Below are positions 28,631 to 36,131 of a stretch of 64,000 bases of DNA, in pieces (position 1 is the first letter of the stretch; every line of letters begins with the position of its first letter). The stretch spans positions 1-64,000 of the forward strand of contig JAVHLG010000016.1 in the NCBI GenBank assembly GCA_031082225.1, in the 5' to 3' direction. The notes beneath the pieces are model-generated. The model was not told where the DNA came from. It saw nothing but the letters and a program-made list of their open reading frames with translations, and made no database searches. The DNA comes from Desulfovibrionaceae bacterium (GTDB lineage: Bacteria > Desulfobacterota > Desulfovibrionia > Desulfovibrionales > Desulfovibrionaceae). Both the position numbers and the translations under genes were made by a program.

Positions 28631-28686
28631 GCGGAGGTCGTTGTGGGTGTCGCCGATCCGGCGATCTCGCAACTCCTCCGCTTTTT
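28631..28686 (+). terminator. nested hairpin with T5, terminator or attenuator
   Basis: Outer stem GCGGAGG/CCTCCGC, then GTTG/CAAC, then TCGCCG ATC CGGCGA, ending in TTTTT at 28682-28686. It lies 44 nt after the previous stop and 60 nt before the sigma-like ATG, and shares bases with the leader pairing at 28643-28714. The two folds exclude each other, as in an attenuator. Confidence 0.55.
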
Positions 28687-28739
28687 CATGCGGACCGGTC
28701 CGGCCGACATCCACAGCGCTCCTCCTCGGCCTCGAGGAG
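28643..28739 (+). promoter_or_regulatory. structured leader, copy 2, and SD-sequestering hairpin of the sigma-like gene
   Basis: GTGGGTGTCG (28643-28652) pairs with CGACATCCAC (28705-28714) with one G-U; the 3' arm ends 31 nt before the ATG, as in copy 1. Between it and the start, CTCCTCG (28722-28728) pairs with CGAGGAG (28733-28739), hiding the SD GAGGAG. Translation of the sigma-like gene is probably controlled. Confidence 0.55.
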
Positions 28740-28745
28740 CGAAAA

Positions 28746-29330
28746 ATGTCTCAGAACCGTTACCACGGCATCGACGAATACACCGTCCGTTTGATCACCT
28801 TCAAAGCCAAGCAACTGACCGCCCACCCCGGCTTCTCCCATGCGGACCGCGAGGACCTGGAGCAGGAACTGCTGCTCGACCTGCTGCGTCGTCAGCCCAA
28901 CTACGATCCCGCCCGGGCTCAGAACAACACCTTCGTCGCACGGGTCGTGGAGCATCGCGCCGCGACCCTCATCGAGGAGCGCAAAGCGGGCCTGCGCGAT
29001 TACCGGCTCCGAGCGTTCTCCCTGAACGATCACATCGAGGATGAAGACGGCGTGCGCTGCGAACGAGCGGAAACCTTCGACCAGGACGACTACCTGCTGC
29101 GCACTGGACGACAGAGCCGATCATCCGATGAACTCCGGGACCTGGGCATCGACATGCGTTCGGTCGTGGATCAGTTGCCTCCCAAGCTGCGTGACCTGTG
29201 CCAGAGGTTGATGCGCGACTCCATCACCGACGCCTCGCGCGAAACCGGCATCCCCAGATCGAGCCTGTACGACATCATCGACAAGGTCCGCATCGCATTC
29301 AAGGACGCTGGGCTGGAAGAATACCTCTAG
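28746..29330 (+). CDS. sigma-70-like factor (region 2 and region 4)
   Basis: 194-aa protein. Residues about 25-85 resemble sigma region 2 (SHADREDLEQELLLDLLRRQPNYDPARA...FVARVVEHRAATLIEERKA), and the C-terminus resembles region 4 with an HTH (VVDQLPPKLRDLCQRLM...ITDASRETGIPRSSLYDIIDKVRIAF). An element-encoded sigma factor could switch on replication and head genes. Promoter-like 31-bp motifs occur right after its stop and before HNH. Start ATG at 28746 with SD GAGGAG inside a hairpin. Confidence 0.8.
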   Translation: MSQNRYHGIDEYTVRLITFKAKQLTAHPGFSHADREDLEQELLLDLLRRQPNYDPARAQNNTFVARVVEHRAATLIEERKAGLRDYRLRAFSLNDHIEDEDGVRCERAETFDQDDYLLRTGRQSRSSDELRDLGIDMRSVVDQLPPKLRDLCQRLMRDSITDASRETGIPRSSLYDIIDKVRIAFKDAGLEEYL

Positions 29331-29332
29331 CG

Positions 29333-29398
29333 CCGACGTTTCCGGCGTCACGCCGGTACGTATCCCATAGGGCCGGATGCCGCTCCGGTGTCCGGCCC
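29333..29398 (+). promoter_or_regulatory. 31-bp promoter-like motif, copy 2, followed by a hairpin
   Basis: CCGACGTTTCC, 8 bases, GCCGGTACGTAT (29333-29363), 2 nt after the sigma-like stop. Then GGGCCGGA (29370-29377) pairs with TCCGGCCC (29391-29398). It would drive the 92-aa gene and the primase; the hairpin may also end the sigma transcript. Confidence 0.6.
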
Positions 29399-29434
29399 TC
29401 TTCATGTGAACTTCCAGCCACCGGAGGGACTGTC

Positions 29435-29713
29435 ATGATCAAGTTCCATTTCGCCGAGCATGTGGACATGGTCGGCGTCGAAGACACTTTGTTTCTGGCC
29501 GTACTCGCCACAGAAAGCATCCATGGCAGGACGGGGATTCGTCTCGATGCCTGCTTCCAGCTCAAGGGACGGGTCTGCACCATCGAGGACGACAAGGCCG
29601 TGGGGCGGACCATCGCCCAGGTCTTCGCTGGATTCCTGGCCAGGGAATTTGGCGAAGATGCGTTCAACGTCGTTCGCCTCGCAGCCGGGAACATCATCTC
29701 CGAGGCGGCCTGA
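29435..29713 (+). CDS. small element protein, unknown
   Basis: 92-aa protein (MIKFHFAEHVDMVGVEDTLFLAVLATESIHG...) with one Cys pair (Cys39, Cys48) and a mostly alpha/beta composition. No family recognised. SD GGAGGG. Its stop overlaps the primase start (TGATG), so it is translationally coupled to the primase and probably related to replication. Confidence 0.65.
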   Translation: MIKFHFAEHVDMVGVEDTLFLAVLATESIHGRTGIRLDACFQLKGRVCTIEDDKAVGRTIAQVFAGFLAREFGEDAFNVVRLAAGNIISEAA

Positions 29714-31932
29714 TGAGCGACGGACATGGAACCGACCTTGACTTCAAGCGCATCAACGAGGCGGCCCTGGCCAACCCGGGCTTTCTGCAAGGCAGGTTGC
29801 CTCAGGCCAAACGCCAAGGCAGGGAACTGGTAGCCGGCGACATCCACGGTAACCCTGGGAAGTCGTTCAGCTGCAACACCGAAACCGGCGTCTGGTCAGA
29901 TTTCGCGACCGGCGAGAGCGGCGGTGATGTCATCTCCCTGGTCGCGGCCCAGGAAGAACTGGGCCAGGCCAAAGCCGCCCGGATGATCGCCGAGAAGATC
30001 GGGCTTGCACCTGTCACGCCAAAGCCCAAGCGCAAGGACCTGCCGGAGACGCCTGTTCGGCCCGAAAATCTCGTCGCCACCTTTCGCTACGAGGATGAGG
30101 CAGGCCGGTTCCTTTTCGCTGTGGACCGCTACGAGGCACCAAACTGCCGCAAAGCCATCCGGCAGTGGCATCTGGACGCCGACGGCAAGCGCGTCAACAG
30201 TGTCAAGGGCGTGCGCCTTGTCCCGTTTCGGCTTCCCGAACTCCTGCGGGTCGAGGTCGTCTTCATCGTCGAGGGCGAGCAGAAGGTCCAGGAACTCGCC
30301 GACTGGGGGCTGGCCGCCACCTGCAACCCCATGGGCGCGGGCAAGTGGCGCGAGGAGTACAATCCGCACTTTCAGGGCAAGCAGGTGGTCATCCTGCCGG
30401 ACAACGACACGCCAGGGCGCAATCATGCCCGCAAGGTGGCCACGTCACTGTTGCCCGTGGCCGCCTCGGTCAAGGTCGTGGAACTGTCCGGCCTGCCGCC
30501 CAAGGGCGACATTGTAGACTGGATAAAGGCCGGCCACGGTCGTGATGAATTGCTCCGACTGGTCGAGGCAACAGCGGCGCTCGATCCAGCAGGGGAGGAT
30601 GATTCAAACGACGCCTGCCCCGCTACCGAAGACGCCATCGCGCTCCTCTTCGCCAGGGAGCACAAGGACGATCTGCGCTACTGCCACGAGACCGGCGCGT
30701 GGTTCGTCTGGACCGGCAGTCACTGGCGGGTGGAGAAGACCAGGTTAGCCTTCGCTTGGGCCAGGCAACTCTGCCGGAAGGCCGCCGCAGACATGGACAA
30801 CAAAAAAGTCGCGGCCACGCTGTCCAAGGCCGCCACGGCCGGTGCGGTGGAGCGGTTCGCCCAGACCGACCGAGCCTTCGCCGTGACCAGTGAGATTTGG
30901 GACGCCGACCTCCATCTGCTGGGCACTCCGGACGGCGTGGTGGATCTGCGCACAGGGACCTTGCGTCCGGCTCGCCGCGAGGATTACATCACCAAGCTTG
31001 CCGCCGTGGCTCCAGCGCGTTCTTCCGACGCCCCGCTCTGGCGACGGTTTCTGGATGAGGCGACCCAAGGGGATGCCATGTTGCAGCGCTTCATGCAGCA
31101 AGTGGCCGGCTACGCGTTGACCGGCGACATCTCCGAGCACGCCCTGTTCTTCATCTACGGGCCCGGCGGCAACGGCAAGTCAGTGTTTCTCAACACCCTG
31201 ACCAACATCCTGGGTGACTACGCCGCCACGGCGGCCATGGACACCTTCACGGCCAGCCAGGGCGACCGCCACCCCACCGACCTGGCCATGCTGCGCGGGG
31301 CCAGGCTGGTCAGCGTCTCCGAGACCGAGGAAGGCCGCCCCTGGGCCGAGAGCCGCATCAAGCAGCTCACCGGCGGTGACAAGATCAGCGCCCGTTTCAT
31401 GCGCCAGGACTTTTTCACCTACACGCCCCAGTTCAAGCTCCTGATCGTCGGCAACCACAAACCCGTGCTCCGCAACGTGGACGAGGCCGCCCGCAGACGC
31501 TTCAACATCATCCCCTTCGTCCACAAGCCCGCGAGCCCGGACAAGCGCCTGGAAGATAAACTGAAGGCCGATTACCCGGCCATACTGCGCTGGATGATCG
31601 AAGGCTGCCTGGACTGGCGGGAGAACGGTCTCCTGCGGCCGGAGAGCGTGAAGGAGGCCACGGCCGCCTATTTCGACGAGCAGGACCTCTTCGGGCAGTG
31701 GATCGAGGAATGCTGCGATGTCGGCCCCAGGCTGGTCTGCAAGACAGCCGAGCTCTTTGAGTCGTGGAAGGGATTTGCCGAGCGCAACGGAGAGCACCCG
31801 GGCAGCACAAAGGCATTCAGCGCGAACCTCTGCAAACGTGAGTTCATTCCAGGCAGGACGAAAGCATCACGACATTTCACCGGTATTTGTTTGAAAAAGC
31901 GGGAGGAGTGGCAAGATGCCTACGACAGGTAG
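29713..31932 (+). CDS. phage/plasmid primase-helicase (TOPRIM and D5/SF3 helicase)
   Basis: 739-aa replication protein. The N-terminus resembles a CHC2-type zinc domain without its Cys (SFSCNTETGVWSDFATGESGGDVISL); a TOPRIM domain at about 175-265 has FIVEGEQKVQEL and VVILPDNDTPGRN; the C-terminal SF3/D5 helicase has Walker A GPGGNGKS at about 483-490, ending in the D5 winged helix. Such proteins prime and unwind the origin of P4-like satellites and plasmids. The inverted-repeat region just after its stop is a candidate origin. Confidence 0.9.
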   Translation: MSDGHGTDLDFKRINEAALANPGFLQGRLPQAKRQGRELVAGDIHGNPGKSFSCNTETGVWSDFATGESGGDVISLVAAQEELGQAKAARMIAEKIGLAPVTPKPKRKDLPETPVRPENLVATFRYEDEAGRFLFAVDRYEAPNCRKAIRQWHLDADGKRVNSVKGVRLVPFRLPELLRVEVVFIVEGEQKVQELADWGLAATCNPMGAGKWREEYNPHFQGKQVVILPDNDTPGRNHARKVATSLLPVAASVKVVELSGLPPKGDIVDWIKAGHGRDELLRLVEATAALDPAGEDDSNDACPATEDAIALLFAREHKDDLRYCHETGAWFVWTGSHWRVEKTRLAFAWARQLCRKAAADMDNKKVAATLSKAATAGAVERFAQTDRAFAVTSEIWDADLHLLGTPDGVVDLRTGTLRPARREDYITKLAAVAPARSSDAPLWRRFLDEATQGDAMLQRFMQQVAGYALTGDISEHALFFIYGPGGNGKSVFLNTLTNILGDYAATAAMDTFTASQGDRHPTDLAMLRGARLVSVSETEEGRPWAESRIKQLTGGDKISARFMRQDFFTYTPQFKLLIVGNHKPVLRNVDEAARRRFNIIPFVHKPASPDKRLEDKLKADYPAILRWMIEGCLDWRENGLLRPESVKEATAAYFDEQDLFGQWIEECCDVGPRLVCKTAELFESWKGFAERNGEHPGSTKAFSANLCKREFIPGRTKASRHFTGICLKKREEWQDAYDR

Positions 31933-32044
31933 GGTGACGGGTGACAGATGGTGACGGGAAAAACCATTAATCGCTCACGCGCGCGTGCGCGCATGCGCAT
32001 GGGCAGATAACCGGATGACCTGTCACAATCCGTCACCTGTCACC
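31933..32044. repeat. 26-bp inverted repeat around an alternating Pu-Py tract, candidate origin
   Basis: Left arm 31933-31958 and right arm 32019-32044 match at 22 of 26 positions in inverted orientation; each contains three GGTGACRG-like units with 7 and 10-11 bp phasing. Between them, 31976-32001 is 26 bp of strict pyrimidine-purine alternation (CACGCGCGCGTGCGCGCATG...), prone to Z-DNA. It lies directly after the primase stop and between convergent genes. Iteron-like layout suggests an origin; an alternative is a convergent terminator. Confidence 0.55.
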
Positions 32045-32061
32045 AACTTCTGCGTTACATG

Positions 32062-32970
32062 TCATTTCCAGGGTCCCGGGGCATACCAGAAGAGGTCGAA
32101 ATTCTCATCCGTCATAACCGCTTCTGCCGGTGGGACCAGAAAGGACTCCATATGATCAAGAACGGACCCGAAGTCGTCAGGGCAATCTTCGAGCTTCAGC
32201 TTTTTGAGAAAGGCACTCCATTGTGATTGTTTGCTTTTGTCCCGTCTGAGCGTTGTCCGGAATAGATCTGAAGCACTGTCCAATGCAGTCTTTCGCCGAT
32301 TGAACGTAGCCACGATTGCCTGCATCAAGACTTTTCCCTGGAAATCGAACATCCTGGAAAGCAGCCATACGTCATAAAAATCCTTCATGCGGCTGTTCAA
32401 CTGGCTCAGCTTCACCATGGCCTGGAACTTCTCCGCGATGGAACTCTCCATGGAGTACCCAGCCAATTCCGGGGCAGGGAAATCGAGAAGAGTCGGGTAG
32501 ATGACCTGCTTGCATTCAGGTACGACAATATCGCCAAACCCGATGTCCACCTGGATGGAAATCCGCGCGGTGCCAAGCCGGCCTTGGAGTCGCACCCGAA
32601 CTCCATCATATTCGGCATCTTCAGTAATTGTCACCGTCCGAACGGAATCAGGGTCGAAGGACATGCCGTCCGCTTCGACAACCGCCTCACAGACATCCTT
32701 CATGATGCTTTCAATGGATTGAAGGCTGTTGTCAGTCCTGCCCAAAAAGTCGATGTCCATGGTGGGGCGAACACCTGGCCCACCCCAGGCTCGCAGCATC
32801 AGGGCTCCCTTGAGGAAAAATTTGTCCGCGTGGGATGTCTTGCTCACCCTGTAGATAAACCGCTCAATAGCGTAATGCTGCAGGAGTTCGCCAAACGTTC
32901 TGGACGATTCCCTCGCCTTGTTTTGCAAACGATGATGAACGGATGCGGGGATGTTCTTGATTTCTCTCAC
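32062..32970 (-). CDS. AbiEii-type nucleotidyltransferase toxin
   Basis: 302-aa nucleotidyltransferase-like protein (GALMLRAWGGPG...TMDIDFLGR with the DxD pair) of the AbiEii/AbiGii family, the toxin of type IV-like AbiE abortive infection. The start is GTG at 32970, overlapping the antitoxin stop (GTGA). Further family features: SSIAEKFQAMVKLSQLNSRMKDFYDVWLL. AbiE systems protect against phage, useful to a satellite competing with other phages. Confidence 0.88.
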   Translation of the reverse strand: MREIKNIPASVHHRLQNKARESSRTFGELLQHYAIERFIYRVSKTSHADKFFLKGALMLRAWGGPGVRPTMDIDFLGRTDNSLQSIESIMKDVCEAVVEADGMSFDPDSVRTVTITEDAEYDGVRVRLQGRLGTARISIQVDIGFGDIVVPECKQVIYPTLLDFPAPELAGYSMESSIAEKFQAMVKLSQLNSRMKDFYDVWLLSRMFDFQGKVLMQAIVATFNRRKTALDSASDLFRTTLRRDKSKQSQWSAFLKKLKLEDCPDDFGSVLDHMESFLVPPAEAVMTDENFDLFWYAPGPWK

Positions 32971-33590
32971 AGGATCGCCTCGATGTAAGGACGCATGACC
33001 TTGGCCACCCGGCAGATGGCCGCATACCGCATCAGATCGTTCACTTTCACTTCTCTTCGTTCCCGATACAGCCTGACCGCCTCGATGGCAGTGTCCATTC
33101 CGATCTTGTTCCTGAATTTGAAGCAATCTGCCAGCGTCTTCTCCGGGCAGTAGATGCGGACGTTCACGTTGTCGAGGACGTGATTTTCCACTCCCTCCGA
33201 GAAGGCCTCGCCGGTGAATCGATACGTTGCGATTGGAGGATGGTCCAGTCGCGGCTCCTCTGCCCCCCTGGGCAGCGCCAGATGAACCTCATGCGGTATC
33301 TGGGTTGTGATCGCGTGAAAGGCCAGAGCGGAGATGAGACAGATGACCCCTTGCGGGACTCGCGTAGCTACAACTACCAGATCCGGGTCGCCAAGGGCAG
33401 GAGCCTCTGCCAGCCTATACACTCCTCGGCTCACAGGCTCCACAATCCCCGAATCCCTGAGAGCGTACAGCGTGCTTGGATGAATCCCTTTGCTCAGGGC
33501 TTGCCCCGTGCGCAGCATGCCGCCTTCTCGTTTGAAAACGGCGATGGCCTCGTCGAACCTGTCGCCTCGCGACGTTTCATTTTTTGGCAT
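32967..33590 (-). CDS. AbiEi antitoxin-family protein
   Basis: 207-aa AbiEi-like protein: N-terminal winged HTH (LRTGQALSKGIHPSTLYALRDSGIVEPVSRGVYRLAEAP) and a C-terminal antitoxin domain (PEKTLADCFKFRNKIG...AIEAVRLY). Represses its own operon in known systems. It overlaps the toxin by 4 nt. An inverted repeat lies 26-53 bp upstream (33616-33643). Start ATG 33590. Confidence 0.88.
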   Translation of the reverse strand: MPKNETSRGDRFDEAIAVFKREGGMLRTGQALSKGIHPSTLYALRDSGIVEPVSRGVYRLAEAPALGDPDLVVVATRVPQGVICLISALAFHAITTQIPHEVHLALPRGAEEPRLDHPPIATYRFTGEAFSEGVENHVLDNVNVRIYCPEKTLADCFKFRNKIGMDTAIEAVRLYRERREVKVNDLMRYAAICRVAKVMRPYIEAIL

Positions 33591-33615
33591 GATAAAGTTA
33601 CCTACACTTATTCAC

Positions 33616-33643
33616 TTCTGTCTGTATTTTTATCAGAACAGAA
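33616..33643. promoter_or_regulatory. candidate AbiEi operator
   Basis: TTCTGT (33616-33621) and ACAGAA (33638-33643), 6-bp arms 16 bp apart in an AT-rich stretch just upstream of the AbiEi start, where autoregulation would act. Confidence 0.4.
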
Positions 33644-33692
33644 TTCTAAATCAAGCCCTTTCCGAGCTGATTCAAAAAACAGCCTCCCAACT

Positions 33693-33744
33693 CCGACGTT
33701 TTCAGATTCGCGCCGGTATGTATGCAAGAGAGGGGAAAACCCTC
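33693..33744 (+). promoter_or_regulatory. 31-bp promoter-like motif, copy 3, followed by a hairpin
   Basis: CCGACGTTTTC, 8 bases, GCCGGTATGTAT (33693-33723), then GAGGG GAAAA CCCTC (33730-33744). It sits 117 bp upstream of the HNH gene, at the head of the packaging/capsid operon. Confidence 0.6.
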
Positions 33745-33839
33745 GGAGGATGCCCGGGGCGGGTCGAATCTCTGTGGGTTCGGCCCGTAGACCGGGTGGG
33801 CCCCCAGATTTTTACGCGTGCAAAATGACGGGTGGGGGT

Positions 33840-34211
33840 ATGCCGCCAAGACCGCCGAAACCATGCCGCAAGCCGGGCTGCCGCAATCTGGCGACTGACG
33901 CCGGAGGGTATTGCCCAGATCACAAGCACCTCACGGATGAGGCCCTCGCTCTTCGCCGCAGTGTCCAGGACAACGTCCGGGGGAGCGCGGCCAAACGCGG
34001 CTACGGCGCGCACTGGCAGCGGGTCCGGCATCTCAAGCTCAGACAGGACCCGCTCTGCGCCGTCTGCGCCAGGGCGGCCGAGGTGGCCCACCACCGTGAC
34101 GGCAATCCCCGCAACAACGCGGGCGGCAACCTCATGAGCCTGTGCCGCGAATGCCACGAGCGCCTGCACGGCAGGCTGCGCACACCGCAGTCAGGACCGA
34201 ACCCATGCTGA
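33840..34211 (+). CDS. HNH endonuclease
   Basis: 123-aa phage-type HNH nuclease. N-terminal Cys pairs (CRKPGCRNLA...YCPDH) bind zinc; the HNH core is CAVCARAAEVAHHRDGNPRNNAGGNLMSLCRECHERLH (quoted in parts: VAHHRDGN, NLMSLCRECH). HNH proteins stimulate TerL in HK97-like packaging, and this one precedes TerS/TerL. No conventional SD (GGTGGGGGT 3 nt before the ATG). It overlaps the methylase gene. Confidence 0.9.
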   Translation: MPPRPPKPCRKPGCRNLATDAGGYCPDHKHLTDEALALRRSVQDNVRGSAAKRGYGAHWQRVRHLKLRQDPLCAVCARAAEVAHHRDGNPRNNAGGNLMSLCRECHERLHGRLRTPQSGPNPC

Positions 34212-35404
34212 AGACCGAATCCTGGCCCATCGAGCGGCTTGTTCCCTATGTCCGCAACCCGCGCAAGAACGACGAGCAGGTCGAGCGCATGGTCGCGGCC
34301 ATCCGGGAGTTCGGCTTCCGCATCCCGGTGGTGGCAAAGTCCGACGGCACCGTGGTGGACGGGCACCTGCGGCTCAAGGCCGCCCGCAAGCTGGGCCTGA
34401 CGGAAGTTCCCGTGGCCCTGGCCGACGAATTGACCGACGTGCAGGTGAAGGCGTTCCGACTGCTGGCCAACCGTTCCGCCAACTGGGCCGCCTGGGACGA
34501 GGACCTCCTGGCGCTGGAGTTGGAAGAACTCCAGGCCATGGCCTTTGACGTCAGTCTCACGGGCTTCGACCTCGGCGAGATCGACTCCCTGCTGGCCAAG
34601 CCGACCACCGAGGGCCTGACCGATCCCGACGAGGTGCCAGAGACTCCTGAAGAGCCAGTAAGCAAGCCGGGTGATGTCTGGATTCTGGGCCGCCACCGTC
34701 TCATGTGCGGCGACAGCACCAGCGCGAACGACGTGGACAGATTGCTGACCGGCGTCCGGCCGCACCTCATGGTCACCGACCCGCCGTACGGCGTCGAATA
34801 CGATCCCGCCTGGCGCAACGACGCGCTGTCCGGCCAGAAGACCAAGCGCACCGGGGCGGTCCTGAACGACGACCGCGCCGACTGGCGCGAGGCCTGGGCG
34901 CTCTTCCCCGGCGATGTGGCCTATGTCTGGCATGGGGCGCTGCACGCGGCCACGGTCACGGAAAGCCTTGTGGCCTGCGGCTTCGGCATCCGCTCCCAGA
35001 TCATCTGGGCCAAGGAACGTCTGGTTCTCTCCCGGGGGCATTACCACTGGATGCACGAGCCCTGCTGGTACGCGGTCAAGGGCAAGGCCCACTGGAGCGG
35101 TGACAGAAAGCAAGTCACCGTCTGGAACATCGCCTCCAAGGGCCAGGACGCCGACACCATCCACGGCACCCAAAAGCCCGTCGAATGCATGAAGCGGCCC
35201 ATGGAGAACAACTCCAGCCCGGGCCAGGCCGTGTACGAACCTTTCTCCGGTTCCGGCACCACCATCATCGCCGCCGAAATCACCGGCCGCGCCTGTCTGG
35301 CCATGGAGTTGAACCCCGCATACGTCGATGTCGCCGTGAAGCGCTGGGAAGACTTCACGGGCGAGAAGGCAGTGCTGGAGGGGGAGGAAGATGGCCGGCC
35401 GTAA
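34205..35404 (+). CDS. ParB-like domain / DNA methyltransferase fusion
   Basis: 399-aa protein. Residues 1-110 are a ParB/Srx-like nuclease-fold domain (VRNPRKNDEQVERMVAAI...VVDGHLRLKAARKLGL); 150-399 an N-6/N-4 DNA methyltransferase of the beta class, with DPPYGVEYD near 193 and the SAM motif FSGSGTTIIAAE near 355. Phage methylases like this protect packaged DNA from restriction. It overlaps HNH by 7 nt and TerS by 14 nt. Confidence 0.9.
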   Translation: MLKTESWPIERLVPYVRNPRKNDEQVERMVAAIREFGFRIPVVAKSDGTVVDGHLRLKAARKLGLTEVPVALADELTDVQVKAFRLLANRSANWAAWDEDLLALELEELQAMAFDVSLTGFDLGEIDSLLAKPTTEGLTDPDEVPETPEEPVSKPGDVWILGRHRLMCGDSTSANDVDRLLTGVRPHLMVTDPPYGVEYDPAWRNDALSGQKTKRTGAVLNDDRADWREAWALFPGDVAYVWHGALHAATVTESLVACGFGIRSQIIWAKERLVLSRGHYHWMHEPCWYAVKGKAHWSGDRKQVTVWNIASKGQDADTIHGTQKPVECMKRPMENNSSPGQAVYEPFSGSGTTIIAAEITGRACLAMELNPAYVDVAVKRWEDFTGEKAVLEGEEDGRP

Positions 35405-35849
35405 GCCTCTCCCCACCAAGCTCAAGATGCTCAAGGGCACGGCGCAGAAGTGCCGCGTCAATCCCAACGAGCCTGAGCTTGCCCCGGCGCTGCCTGAGCC
35501 GCTCGACTTTCTCGGCGAGACCGCCCGGGAGGAATGGCTGCGCAAGGCTCTGGTGCTCGTCCGCATGGGCGTGCTCACCGAGGGGGACGATGCGGCCCTG
35601 GCGGCTTACTGCCAGGCCTTTGAGCGCTTTGTCGAGGCAGAACGCAAGATTCGTCAGTCCGGGCTGCTCATCAAGACCACCGGCGGCAACGTGATCCAGA
35701 ACCCGCTGGTGGGGGTGGCCAACCGGGCCATGGAGATCATGCACAAATTTCTGACCGAGTTCGGCCTCACGCCGTCGAGCCGCACACGGGTCGCGGCGAA
35801 TCCGGCCGGGAAGGAAGATGCTGAATGGGCGGGGTTCGGGAAAGCATGA
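35391..35849 (+). CDS. terminase small subunit, P27 family
   Basis: 152 aa with the family opening MAGRKPLPTKLKMLKGTA and a helical body (AAYCQAFERFVEAERKIRQSGLLIKTTGGN). TerS recognises the packaging site and loads TerL. It precedes TerL with a small opposite-strand gene between them. Confidence 0.88.
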   Translation: MAGRKPLPTKLKMLKGTAQKCRVNPNEPELAPALPEPLDFLGETAREEWLRKALVLVRMGVLTEGDDAALAAYCQAFERFVEAERKIRQSGLLIKTTGGNVIQNPLVGVANRAMEIMHKFLTEFGLTPSSRTRVAANPAGKEDAEWAGFGKA

Positions 35850-35857
35850 GGGGTCGC

Positions 35858-36052
35858 TTACACCTCAAGATATGCGGCGATATCCCGCAGGTCGGCCAGA
35901 ATCCGCCCAGCGTCTCCGGCATTGGCCCAGGTGATCTCTTCCGGCGCGACTCCGAGGTGATCGTCGAGTCTCTCTCCGATCTTACGCAGCAGCTCTCTGG
36001 ATTCCTGAATCTTGTTCATGAAGTCGGCAAGGGCTTGTTCCTGGTTGCTCAT
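35858..36052 (-). CDS. small opposite-strand protein between terS and terL
   Basis: 64-aa protein (MSNQEQALADFMNKIQESRELLRKIGERLDD...), predicted helical with an acidic C-terminal half. SD AAAGGAGAGG precedes the ATG at 36052, which favours a real gene despite its small size. An upstream start would add a weak N-terminus. Being antisense to the packaging operon it may be expressed separately; function unknown. Confidence 0.6.
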   Translation of the reverse strand: MSNQEQALADFMNKIQESRELLRKIGERLDDHLGVAPEEITWANAGDAGRILADLRDIAAYLEV

Positions 36053-36131
36053 GGTCCTCTCCTTTCGCTGTTCGCTTGCAGACCACATGTCCATACATCC
36101 TGGCTTATAGCAAGTCGTTCCAGGTAAATAG

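Noticed and set aside
32062-33590. Candidate CD-NTase for the QueC cassette (the AbiEii nucleotidyltransferase)
   Set aside because: It is clearly AbiEii with its own AbiEi antitoxin, on the other strand and 15 kb away from the cassette.
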